Shown: piece by piece, positions 16,215 through 24,649 of the stretch
Numbering within the stretch: position 1 is the first letter of the stretch
Layout of the letters: each line of letters begins with the position of its first letter
Assembly (NCBI GenBank): GCA_002726335.1
Contig: PBSR01000208.1
Span: 1-31,338, forward strand
DNA from: Gemmatimonadaceae bacterium
GTDB lineage: Bacteria > Latescibacterota > UBA2968 > UBA8231
DNA length: 31,338 nt
Direction: 5' to 3'
The notes under the pieces: model-generated
Database searches by the model: none
Seen by the model: the letters and a program-made list of their open reading frames with translations, nothing else
Told to the model about the DNA's origin: nothing
Program-made: the position numbers and the translations under genes

Positions 16215-17039
16215 ATGTCCATGGTTTCGCGAGTTCTTCGTGCTCTGCTGCTCGTTACCCTTACTGCCACCGCGGGAACTGCCCAGGACCTGCCATCCTT
16301 CGACTGCGTCCGCACGGCGACGCCTCCGGTCATCGACGGCGATCCAGGAGACAGCGCCTGGCGTCGTGCTGTCGAGCTGGCTCTGATCGACGTGGCGGAT
16401 CTTTCCGGACAGCGCCAGCACTCTCGGCCTACCATGGCGAGGATGCTCTGGGATGAAGACCATCTCTACTTTCTGTTCACCATGGTCGATGCCGATGTCT
16501 GGTCCACCTTTACCAACCGGGATGACCAGATCTGGCAGGAGGAGGTCGTCGAGATCTTCATCGATCCCGACGGGGACGGCCTCGACTACGCCGAGATAGA
16601 GATCAATCCGTTGAACACGATCTTCGACCTGCTGCTGTCAAAGCCGTGGGCCGACAGCGGTCGCGGCTTCGCAGAATGGAATCCCGTGTTTTCCAGCGCC
16701 GTCAGCGTGCAGGGAACGGTCGATGACGCCGGCGACACCGACACGGCCTGGACCGTGGAGTTGGCCCTGCCGTGGGAGGCGCTGGCCACCGACATCCGCG
16801 ACGTCATGAACGAGATGTCCCTGCCGCCTCAGGTGGGTGACCGCTGGCGCATCAACCTCTACCGCTTCGAGCGGATCCGCACCGACGGCTCGATCACGGC
16901 CGTCGAAGCCAGTTCGTGGAGCCCCGTGGGTGAGCAGGACTTCCACCGCCCGGACCGCTTCGGCTGGATGACCTTCGTCGATGCCGCCACGGCGGTGGAC
17001 GACTCATCGTGGTCAGAGGTGAAGCGGACGGTGAAGTGA
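16215..17039 (+). CDS. Secreted protein with a CBM9-like carbohydrate-binding domain
   Basis: A 274-residue secreted protein: signal peptide (RALLLVTLTATAGTAQ), then a family-9-like carbohydrate-binding fold. Typical marks are VIDGDPGDSAWRRA, ARMLWDEDHLYFLFTMVDADV, EEVVEIFIDPDGDG, WTVELALPWEAL and WRINLYRFERI. Such domains occur on xylanases and on stand-alone surface proteins of sugar users; some relatives are redox/heme-binding DOMON-like proteins. GGAG stands 6 bases before ATG 16215 and the gap to the Sco gene is 3 bases, so it is likely co-transcribed with the copper pair although its role there is unclear. Confidence 0.8.
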   Translation: MSMVSRVLRALLLVTLTATAGTAQDLPSFDCVRTATPPVIDGDPGDSAWRRAVELALIDVADLSGQRQHSRPTMARMLWDEDHLYFLFTMVDADVWSTFTNRDDQIWQEEVVEIFIDPDGDGLDYAEIEINPLNTIFDLLLSKPWADSGRGFAEWNPVFSSAVSVQGTVDDAGDTDTAWTVELALPWEALATDIRDVMNEMSLPPQVGDRWRINLYRFERIRTDGSITAVEASSWSPVGEQDFHRPDRFGWMTFVDAATAVDDSSWSEVKRTVK

Positions 17040-17064
17040 TCCAGGCGGCGAGGCCGGCTTCCAG

Positions 17065-18204
17065 CTACCTGACCGCCACCCGTTGGCGCTCGAAAAACGC
17101 CCGATCCCATGCCGCTCCCCAGCCGGGGCCTTCGGGAGGCGAGATCGCGCCCGCCACCGGTACAGGGGGATTCAGCAGACCGATCTCTCTGCCCACCTCA
17201 TCCCGTGATCCGCCTGGGAAGTACTCGTAGTACGTCGTGTTCTCCACAGCGCAGACCAGGTGGGCGTGGACGAGGCCAAAGAGACCTCCCGGACCGTTGG
17301 CTTCGATCGTCGTACCACTCCCGGCAGCCAGACGCGCCAGACGCAACGTCATCGTCATGCCGTGCCGGGCGTTGACTCGCAGCATGTCGACGGCACCGGA
17401 AGTCAGCCACACCTGTGACAGCTCGACGTCATTCATCATCGTCTCCGGTGCCAGGATCGGAATCTCGAGGGCATCGCACAGGCGTTGCAGGCCCGGCTGA
17501 TCACGATCCGCCAGGGGCTCCTCGAACCACCCGTAGTCCAGCTCCTCCAGTACCCGGCCCACCGACAGCGCCTCGTCGAAGTGATAGGTGCAGCTGGCAG
17601 CGTCATGTAGCAGATCGGGTCCGGCTCCCACCGCATCCCGCACGGCACGGAACCACGCCTCGTTGACCTGTCCAGTATCCTGGAAGTGGTCCTTCAGCGC
17701 ACCGAAGCCTCTTTCCCTGGCCTGCACCGCATCATCAGCGGCGGCTTCGGGACTGCTGCCGCCGAAGTTGTAATACGCCGGGCAGGTGTCACGGCTCCCG
17801 CCGATCAGCTCGCAGACCGGCTTACCTTCGGCCTTGCCGGCGATATCCCACAGGCAGTTGTCGAAAGCTCCGAACCAGCCGACCAGAGTGAACATGCCAC
17901 GAGTTGCGGCGTGCATCTTGTCGAACAGTCGCTCGCGATCCAGGGCGCTCTCGCCGAGGGCGAGCACACGCAACTGTTCCAGATCTTCTGAGCGCATCGT
18001 CGAGTAACGCGCGTCACCGACGGTGCACATGCCTTCGACACCGTCCGCCCACACGTGCAGCACGTGGATCTCGCCCGGAGGCGTGGGACGCCCCCGGCGC
18101 ACCCAGCGTTTATAGCCGGGCGCCGCCTCGATCTGCTCCAGGTCGAAACGTCCCGTGTTCGCCCTCGTTTCGAACACGGAGAGCTCGATACGCTCGATCT
18201 TCAT
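17065..18204 (-). CDS. Enolase-superfamily (mandelate racemase-like) enzyme
   Basis: A 379-residue member of the mandelate racemase/muconate lactonizing enzyme group: N-terminal capping domain, then the barrel. Metal ligands are visible as D201 (LLHDAAS), E228 (WFEEP) and E254 (LAPETM). The second-strand base motif is K171-D-H173 (ALKDHF). D273 (VDMLRVN) fits the usual dyad Asp, but the His expected on the seventh strand is not there (TIEANGPGG); H281 in NARHGMT is a nearby candidate. Family members are mostly sugar-acid dehydratases. The gene starts 3 bases after the mannosidase stop, suggesting it processes a product of that glycosidase. Substrate unknown. Confidence 0.85.
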   Translation of the reverse strand: MKIERIELSVFETRANTGRFDLEQIEAAPGYKRWVRRGRPTPPGEIHVLHVWADGVEGMCTVGDARYSTMRSEDLEQLRVLALGESALDRERLFDKMHAATRGMFTLVGWFGAFDNCLWDIAGKAEGKPVCELIGGSRDTCPAYYNFGGSSPEAAADDAVQARERGFGALKDHFQDTGQVNEAWFRAVRDAVGAGPDLLHDAASCTYHFDEALSVGRVLEELDYGWFEEPLADRDQPGLQRLCDALEIPILAPETMMNDVELSQVWLTSGAVDMLRVNARHGMTMTLRLARLAAGSGTTIEANGPGGLFGLVHAHLVCAVENTTYYEYFPGGSRDEVGREIGLLNPPVPVAGAISPPEGPGWGAAWDRAFFERQRVAVR

Positions 18205-18207
18205 GGG

Positions 18208-21200
18208 TCAGGCCGGTGTTACCCAGAGGGTCTTGAGCTCGAATGGACGGAGGGTACAACGCACTCGTCGTCCTCTGCCGCCTACCTCGGCGACGACTTC
18301 GTCCTCCAGCAGATTGGTCTCGGCCACCCGCGCCACCTCGACGCCGAAATCGATCCGTGTTGGCGCTGCCGTGCCTTCACATTCGTACAACCGCACGATC
18401 CAGCCGCTGTTATCTTCGGCCCACTTCACCGTATCGATCACGACGTTCGGTGCGTCCACCGTCAGCAGGCTGTCGAGACCTTCGCTTCTGGTCGTAGGCA
18501 CGACCCGTGGCGAAACATTGAGTTCGTACCCCGGCCGGACAACAGACTCGGCCGAGAAGCCACCGGCATGTGGCAGCAGGGCGTATGTGAAGGTGTGCGT
18601 GCCCTCGTCCCCCCGCGGATCAGGCCGGGCGCCCGACTTGAGCAGTGTGAGACGTGCCTCGGCGCCGTCCACGGATATGCCGTACTTGCCATCGTTGAGC
18701 AGGGCTACACCGAAACGTGTTTCCGACAGGTCCGTCCAGCGGTGGTTGACCACCTCGAACTGCGCCCGGTCTGCCGGGCGGTTCTGATGTGTGGGCCGTG
18801 TCACGTGGCCGAACTGGATCTCGTGCCGGGCGCTGTCGACATGCACGTCCAGGTCGAAGCCGGCTTTCAACAGGCGGTGCTTCTCGTGCCAGTGGACGAC
18901 GGTTTCGAAGTCGATCTGGGCCGACGTGGCGTGGAACACGACATCCTGGATCAATCGTGACGCGGCGCCGATGCTGATCTCGTGACGAATACGCAGCTGC
19001 AGCGGCCCATCGGTAACTGTGTGCGACAGCAGCTCTGTCTGAGCCTGCATCTTGAACTGCTGATCGAAGTCGATGTCCCAGTTGTCCCAGGCGGCGGGCA
19101 CGTCCTCTCCCAGCCAGAGCGTGTTGAGGGCGCCACCGGAGGCCACCAGCTCACGACCTGATTCCTTGTGCAACAGAGAGGTGATCCGGCCGGTGACATC
19201 GAACCGGGCGCGCACGGAGGGCGTGTTCACCACCCGGCCCCGCACCGTAAACGGTGATCGACCGCCTGAGCGACCCAGACGCAGGGGCACCGAGACTGCA
19301 CCCAGGCCGGGCAGCGAGACACCGGCGATGGCGACGCGCTCCTCGCCGGTGACGGTCCGCAGACGCTGACTGATGACACCATCGCCATCTGGTACGGTGC
19401 CAGCAGGCAGGCTCTCGGCTGGCAACTGGAATCCCCCGCCGCGAGTCCACCCGAGAGTGTTGAGCACGAACAGATGCGAAGCCGTCTTGCGCCCCGCGCC
19501 CCCCGCGAGCGCCGCCAACGCGTCCTGCGCCAGCCCGCCAGCGGCAGCCACCGTGTCCGTCATCTCGGCGATAGCCTGGTCGTTGACCTCGGGAATCGAG
19601 CTGCCCGGCAGGATGTCGTGGAACTGGTTGACGAGAAAGCCGGCCCAGAGTTCGTGTAACTTCGCGGCCGGGTAGCGACGACCCCTGGTTGCCCCGGCCA
19701 TCGTCCAGGCGATCTCGGCGTCACGCAGGGCCTCTTCACCGCGACGGTTGAGGCGCTTGATCTCGGCGATCGATGTCAGCGTACCCCGGTGCAGCTCCAG
19801 GTAGAGTTCGCCCACCCACTCGGGCAGCTCGTGTGCCTTCGCCGCGATACCCTTCATGAAGTCGGTGACCGTCACGTACTCCCCCTGCGGACACCCTTCC
19901 AGGTCTTTCACCCGTCGGGCGAATTCGAGCATCTCGTACTGCGGTCCACCGCCGCCGTCGCCATAGCCGATGGCCGAGAGCCGGCGATCAGCCGACTCCT
20001 TGTGCTGCACGTCCTGCCATTGTTCGATCAGCGTCTTCGGGTCAGGGAAGCAGTGGATCTTGTTGAAGTGAGACAGCACTTCAGTGCCGTCGATGCCCTT
20101 CCAGCGGAACGTGTCGTAGGGGAACCGCGTCGTGTCGTTCCAGGCGATCTTCGTCGTCAGGAAGTACTCGACGCCGGCCTGGCGCAGAATCTGCGGCAGG
20201 GCCGCCGAGTAGCCGAACACGTCCGGCTGCCAGAAGGCGTCGGCCGTGTAGCCGAAGTGCTTGCGGGTGAACTGCTGACCCAGCAGCAACTGTCGTACGA
20301 AGGACTCGCCCGAGGGGATGTTGCAGTCGGGCTCGACCCACATGGCGCCGTTCGGTTCCCAGCGACCTGTTGCCACCGCCGCCTGGATGCGCTTGAAGAG
20401 AGCAGGATACTCGCGACGTACGATATCGGCGTGGTACGGGGCGCTCTGCAGAAAGCGGAACTCGGGGTACTGCTCCATCAGGTTGAGTGCCGACGAGAAG
20501 GTGCGGGCGCACTTGCGCTCGGTCTCGGCGATCGTCCACAGCCAGGCGGTGTCGATATGCGAGTGGCCGACGATCCCCATGAAGGGAGTGCTGTCGCCGT
20601 TCTTCGCCGCCAGCAGGGGCCGCATGATCCGGCGCGCCGCTTCCAGCTTCGGCCGCCAGCTGCTCTCTGCCACCTCGGCGGGCATGGCATCGATCGCCTG
20701 CCACACGTCTCCGAGGCCGGCCAGGATCCGGCCACGACGCAGGCTGTTCTCATCCAGAGCGGCAGCCAGTTGCAGCAGCGTCTGCAGATCGAAAACGAAA
20801 CCCACCACGTCCTCGCGTTGCAGCAGCACGTCAAACCCGCCGAAGGTACGCCGGTAGTCCTGGCCCGAGTTGTCGTCGTCGGGTTGTGTGCCGATGCAGG
20901 GGTGACCGGCGTGGGCCTCGACGGCCACGTGGTAGCGATGACGTGGATTGCCGGCCGCCGCCATCATGACCACCGGATGGTTGGGATCGAACACACCACG
21001 ATGCTCACCGTCGACGATCAACAGCCCCTCGGGCGCCCCGGTGTCGGCCCGCAGATAGAGGCGTTGCCCCTTGCAGGTGGCGGGTACCTGAACGGCGCCG
21101 CGGAACCAGCCGGTTGTCCAGGCTCTCCCCCACTGCATGCCCGGTCGCGCCCGACGCCAGCGCAGGCCGGCGCCCTCGGGCACGCTGCGGAATTGCTCCT

Positions 21201-21309
21201 TCGTCTCCGCCCACTCCACGGACACGTCGCGCACAGGCTCGAAGGACAACGGCGTGTACCTGCCGATAACTGCTTCGAGTTTCTTCGGCAATTTCGGATC
21301 GAAGGGCAT
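18208..21309 (-). CDS. GH38 alpha-mannosidase
   Basis: A 1033-residue retaining alpha-mannosidase of glycoside hydrolase family 38, hydrolysing alpha-mannosides. An N-terminal beta-rich domain (about 1-230) precedes the catalytic domain. The zinc motif is GHSHIDTAWLW (H251, D253) and the nucleophile lies in FWQPDVFGYS (Asp363). ANGAMWVEPDCN-type, KIAWNDTTRFP and HFNKIHCFPDP segments follow the family order. The long C-terminal beta domains end with FELKTLWVTP. I chose ATG 21309 (GGAG 7 bases upstream); earlier in-frame ATGs would overlap the preceding lipoprotein gene. No signal peptide is evident, so it is probably cytoplasmic. It is followed by the enolase-family gene with a 3-base gap. Confidence 0.92.
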   Translation of the reverse strand: MPFDPKLPKKLEAVIGRYTPLSFEPVRDVSVEWAETKEQFRSVPEGAGLRWRRARPGMQWGRAWTTGWFRGAVQVPATCKGQRLYLRADTGAPEGLLIVDGEHRGVFDPNHPVVMMAAAGNPRHRYHVAVEAHAGHPCIGTQPDDDNSGQDYRRTFGGFDVLLQREDVVGFVFDLQTLLQLAAALDENSLRRGRILAGLGDVWQAIDAMPAEVAESSWRPKLEAARRIMRPLLAAKNGDSTPFMGIVGHSHIDTAWLWTIAETERKCARTFSSALNLMEQYPEFRFLQSAPYHADIVRREYPALFKRIQAAVATGRWEPNGAMWVEPDCNIPSGESFVRQLLLGQQFTRKHFGYTADAFWQPDVFGYSAALPQILRQAGVEYFLTTKIAWNDTTRFPYDTFRWKGIDGTEVLSHFNKIHCFPDPKTLIEQWQDVQHKESADRRLSAIGYGDGGGGPQYEMLEFARRVKDLEGCPQGEYVTVTDFMKGIAAKAHELPEWVGELYLELHRGTLTSIAEIKRLNRRGEEALRDAEIAWTMAGATRGRRYPAAKLHELWAGFLVNQFHDILPGSSIPEVNDQAIAEMTDTVAAAGGLAQDALAALAGGAGRKTASHLFVLNTLGWTRGGGFQLPAESLPAGTVPDGDGVISQRLRTVTGEERVAIAGVSLPGLGAVSVPLRLGRSGGRSPFTVRGRVVNTPSVRARFDVTGRITSLLHKESGRELVASGGALNTLWLGEDVPAAWDNWDIDFDQQFKMQAQTELLSHTVTDGPLQLRIRHEISIGAASRLIQDVVFHATSAQIDFETVVHWHEKHRLLKAGFDLDVHVDSARHEIQFGHVTRPTHQNRPADRAQFEVVNHRWTDLSETRFGVALLNDGKYGISVDGAEARLTLLKSGARPDPRGDEGTHTFTYALLPHAGGFSAESVVRPGYELNVSPRVVPTTRSEGLDSLLTVDAPNVVIDTVKWAEDNSGWIVRLYECEGTAAPTRIDFGVEVARVAETNLLEDEVVAEVGGRGRRVRCTLRPFELKTLWVTPA

Positions 21310-21340
21310 GCTGGGCTCCGTCAGGGGTTCAGGCGCGGTT

Positions 21341-21865
21341 TTACTGGGACAATAGGTACGAGTGTCTTCGTCCATGCAAGAGCCACTCCACAACTCGCAT
21401 CGTGATCCGCATGTCTCCGTCGGCGGCCGCGATGGTGACCTCGCCGGACGCTGTGGTCGCCCGGAGGTCACTCACCGGAGACGTGACCTGCAGGTCTCCG
21501 GAGGCCGACGTGAAGCGGATCCTCGTCCCCGGTACACAGGTTACGGTCCAGTCCGAATAGCCATTGACCGTCCCCCCGTCGAAGGTCTCGCGCAGAGTCA
21601 GCTCACCATCGGACTCGATAAACTCGGGTTTGAAGACACCGACGGGGCTGTAGGTGTGAGCCAGTTCGACGCGGGTGCAATCCGTCGCGCCAGCCTGCAC
21701 TCTGACATGCCCGCTGACCACCTCGAAGGAAAGCTCCTGCACGGCCGCGTAGGATCTGGTGATCCGCTCCTCGTCGCTGGCGTCAGGGCGAGTAACGTCG
21801 TCGTTGTCACAGCTCCACAGCAACCCGAGCACGAGCACTGGCACCGCGATAAGAGTACGTCGCAT
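21341..21865 (-). CDS. DUF4097-like (putative adhesin) lipoprotein
   Basis: A 174-residue lipoprotein: signal segment with lipobox LLWSC (Cys19), an Asp-rich linker, then a repetitive beta pattern (SFEVVSGHVRVQ, IRFTSASGDLQVTSP, LRATTASGEVTIAAADGDMRI). The TASGEV/SASGDL repeats are typical of the DUF4097 beta-helix family, of unknown function and often in cell-envelope stress loci. The repeats stop early and the tail (MRVVEWLLHGRRHSYLLSQ) is not repeat-like, so the protein may be truncated relative to the family. Ribosome binding site AGGAGG, 5 bases before ATG 21865, is excellent. It lies between the SGNH esterase and mannosidase genes on the same strand. Confidence 0.7.
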   Translation of the reverse strand: MRRTLIAVPVLVLGLLWSCDNDDVTRPDASDEERITRSYAAVQELSFEVVSGHVRVQAGATDCTRVELAHTYSPVGVFKPEFIESDGELTLRETFDGGTVNGYSDWTVTCVPGTRIRFTSASGDLQVTSPVSDLRATTASGEVTIAAADGDMRITMRVVEWLLHGRRHSYLLSQ

Positions 21866-21974
21866 CTTGCCCTCCTCTCATTTCCACGTATTGGTTGCCG
21901 AACACATGTACATAAGCGCAACCGCCCGGGCCGGCGCCACATCTGACCGGCTGACATGGGCCCAAAGACTGAGA

Positions 21975-23000
21975 TCACCGATCCCGCGAGGACAACAGCC
22001 TTTCCATCACAGCCCTGTCGAAGTTGTCCGCCTGCACCTCGATGCCGTCGCCGTCTGGATGGCATTGGTCCTCGGTGTAACGCTCGATCAACTCCAGATT
22101 GAAGACCTCCAGGCCGTCGACGTAGATGAGGTTCGTATCTCCGAGGCTCTGCAGCCGGCGGAACACATCCTCCATGTCGCGCCGCTGGCCGCTGATCGTG
22201 TAGCCCACCGGGCTGGGTTCTGTTTCGTGCGGGGGGTAGCCGATGGGTGACACCAGCGCCATGGGCGTGTCTGGGTGTTGCTGCCTGATGATATGCACCA
22301 GTCCGACGACGGCGGCCGGATAGGTGCGCGCCGACAGCGACCCGCCGATCGTGTTGATCCCGAGCTTCAGCGTGATGTAGTCTGCCGGCAGATCGCCGAC
22401 CACCGTGCCCACCATGGCATCGAGATGACACTGCCCACCGAATCCCAAGCTGGTCAGGTGCAGCCCCCGACGACGGGCCACCAGCGCCGGCCAGGTGCGG
22501 GCAGGACTGTGGGCGCGGACACAGTGAGTCAACGAGCTGCCGTAGGTCACCCAGCGAGGCCGATCGTCGGCCACCGGATGACAGGGAGCGTCCCCTTCCA
22601 GTGCCGTCAGCGACACGGGAATCTCCTGGGACAGCCAGATCTCAACCACCTTGTCCCCTGCCGGCAGGTTCTCGAAGACCGCTTCTTCGCCACCGGGGGC
22701 GACCGAGACGCTGACGACGAGATCGCCGTCGATGGTCAGATCGAAGTGGAAGCCCTCGCGACGGGCCGCCGGTTCCGAGTCGGGGAGCGGCAGGAACCGG
22801 AGGCGCAGTTGCGTCGATGTCGTGGCAGATCGCAGACGCACACCGCTGGTGGTCTCCGCCCGTGCCAGCAGTCCTTCATCCGGAGATGGATACAGGGCGC
22901 GGCGACTGTGAGGCAGCCGCCAGGGTTTGACCCAACCCTTGCCTCGCTGCAGTTCGATGTGTCCCTGAAACAGCTCGTCGACCAGCGGTGTGCTCTGCAT
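21975..23000 (-). CDS. Two-domain SGNH/GDSL hydrolase (probable carbohydrate esterase)
   Basis: A 341-residue protein. The N-terminal ~140 residues form a beta-rich domain (FHFDLTIDGDLVVSVSVAPG), as in GDSL esterases with a jelly-roll N-domain. The SGNH part has block I YGSSLT (Ser156), block II LGFGGQ, block III LGIN (Asn216) and block V DQCHPDGDG (Asp/His). Such enzymes remove acetyl or other acyl groups from glycans. No signal peptide is seen. ATG 23000 is preceded by an AGAAGAAGA purine run. It is the first gene of the SGNH-lipoprotein-mannosidase-enolase series and divergent from the GH32-like gene 86 bases away. Confidence 0.82.
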   Translation of the reverse strand: MQSTPLVDELFQGHIELQRGKGWVKPWRLPHSRRALYPSPDEGLLARAETTSGVRLRSATTSTQLRLRFLPLPDSEPAARREGFHFDLTIDGDLVVSVSVAPGGEEAVFENLPAGDKVVEIWLSQEIPVSLTALEGDAPCHPVADDRPRWVTYGSSLTHCVRAHSPARTWPALVARRRGLHLTSLGFGGQCHLDAMVGTVVGDLPADYITLKLGINTIGGSLSARTYPAAVVGLVHIIRQQHPDTPMALVSPIGYPPHETEPSPVGYTISGQRRDMEDVFRRLQSLGDTNLIYVDGLEVFNLELIERYTEDQCHPDGDGIEVQADNFDRAVMERLLSSRDR

Positions 23001-23086
23001 TCTTCTTCTCGTTGTGGGGGTGAGTCTATATGATAGGAGGAGATTGCGGCTGCTCGAAAACATGCCAGACCACCACGGAGGCCCTG

Positions 23087-24640
23087 ATGAGTCAGTCCCC
23101 GCCCCCCGGCAACGACGTCCTGCACGCCGCCCGCGACCTGCGCTGCCGGATGCTCGCCGACCCGCATCGGCCGGGTTTCCACTTCGCCTTCCCCGAGGAC
23201 GATGGCCGACCAGGTGACCCCAACGGCGCCTTCTATGCCAACGGCCGTTACCACCTGATGTATCTCTACAACCACGCCGATCTGGGTTTCGTCTGGGGCC
23301 ACGTCTCCAGTACCGACCTGCTGCACTGGCGCCATCATCCCTACGCCATCGGCCCGGGAGACGGGGATGTTGGTTGCTTCAGTGGCGGCGCCTTCGTCGA
23401 TCGCAAGGGACGCGCCATCCTCTCCTACTGGGGCCTCTGGGAGGAGCGCGGCATCTGCCTGGCCTTTTCCGATGATGAGCACTTCGACAACTGGACGAAG
23501 AGCGAGGCCAATCCGGTGATTGCCTCCACCGACCGTGGCCTCACCGAAACCACCGATGAAAACGGCGACTGCCTCGTCATCGGTTCGTCCGACCCGTCGC
23601 AGATCTGGCAGAAAGACGGCAGATACTACCTGCTCACCGGCAACCTGCAGGTCCTCAACAAGATGGGCCGCGGCGACGACGCACCACCCGAACAGCAGGG
23701 CGACCGGCTCTATCTGTTCGTCTCGGATGACCTCGAGTCGTGGGACTACCTGCACCCCTTCTACGAGTCACGCCGAGACTGGACGGATCGCAGCGAAGAC
23801 GACATGTGCCCCAGCTTCCTTCCCCTGCCGAGCCGTGAAAGCGGCGGCCCCGCCAGCGACAAGCATCTACTGCTGTTTATCTCGCATAACAAGGGCTGCC
23901 AGTACTACGTCGGTACCTACGACATTGAGGACGACCGCTTCCTGCCCGAGCAGCACGGCCGCATGACCTGGTGTGACAACGCCTACTTCGCGCCCGAGTC
24001 GCTCCTAGACGGCAAGGGTCGGCACATCATGTGGGCCTGGATCTTCGACGACCGCCCGGAAGAGGTCTGGCGAGCCAGCGGCTGGAACGGCATGTATGGC
24101 CTGCCACGCTCGTTGTGGCTGGGTGAGGACGGGACGCTGCACATGGCACCCGTGAAGGAGCTCAAGCAGCTGCGCCAGCGCCGCCGCACGAAGCGCGATC
24201 TGGTGGTTCCTGCTGACGAAGAGCTGGAGCTGAAGGGATTCGGCAAGGAGCTGCTGGAGCTCGAGATCGTCATGGACACGGGTTCCGCTACACGGTGCGG
24301 AGTGAAAGTCTGCTGTACGGATGACGGAAGCGAGGAGACGGTGTTCTGCTATGATGCCGGGTTGAAGCAGCTGCAGTGCGACACGACCCGAAGCAGCCTG
24401 GGGTTTGGCCGCAAGGTGATGGAGGCCGGTCCTCTGACTCTTGCCGACGGCGAACGCCTGCATCTACGCGTTTTCGTCGATCGCTCCATCGTCGAGGTCT
24501 ACGCCAACGAACGGCAAGCGGTGGCCCGGGCAATCTATCCGACGCTGGGTGGCCGTGGCGTGCGGCTGTTCGCCGGGGGCGGTGATGTATCGGTCGAGGT
24601 AGTGAACGCCTGGGAGCTGATGCCGTCGAATCCGTACTGA
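23087..24640 (+). CDS. GH32-like protein (invertase/levanase fold) with altered catalytic motifs
   Basis: A 517-residue protein with the five-bladed propeller and C-terminal beta-sandwich of GH32 (fructan/sucrose hydrolases). DPNG (44-47) keeps the nucleophile Asp44. FSGGAFVD (98-105) is present. The transition-state-stabilising RDP motif reads S-D-P (168-170) and the acid/base E-C-P motif reads M-C-P (240-242), so the usual acid/base Glu is missing. The sandwich is complete (LHLRVFVDRSIVEVYAN, about 461-477). No signal peptide. Start ATG 23087 with GGAGG 5 bases upstream. It may act on another substrate or be a binding protein; related GH-J/GH43-clan activity cannot be excluded. Confidence 0.82.
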   Translation: MSQSPPPGNDVLHAARDLRCRMLADPHRPGFHFAFPEDDGRPGDPNGAFYANGRYHLMYLYNHADLGFVWGHVSSTDLLHWRHHPYAIGPGDGDVGCFSGGAFVDRKGRAILSYWGLWEERGICLAFSDDEHFDNWTKSEANPVIASTDRGLTETTDENGDCLVIGSSDPSQIWQKDGRYYLLTGNLQVLNKMGRGDDAPPEQQGDRLYLFVSDDLESWDYLHPFYESRRDWTDRSEDDMCPSFLPLPSRESGGPASDKHLLLFISHNKGCQYYVGTYDIEDDRFLPEQHGRMTWCDNAYFAPESLLDGKGRHIMWAWIFDDRPEEVWRASGWNGMYGLPRSLWLGEDGTLHMAPVKELKQLRQRRRTKRDLVVPADEELELKGFGKELLELEIVMDTGSATRCGVKVCCTDDGSEETVFCYDAGLKQLQCDTTRSSLGFGRKVMEAGPLTLADGERLHLRVFVDRSIVEVYANERQAVARAIYPTLGGRGVRLFAGGGDVSVEVVNAWELMPSNPY

Positions 24641-24649
24641 ACAGGCAGC

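Noticed and set aside
19789..21405. Long open frame on the plus strand opposite the alpha-mannosidase gene
   Set aside because: Composition is His/Gln/Arg/Val-rich with no domain signature, as expected for the antisense of a GC-rich gene; the minus strand has full GH38 motifs.
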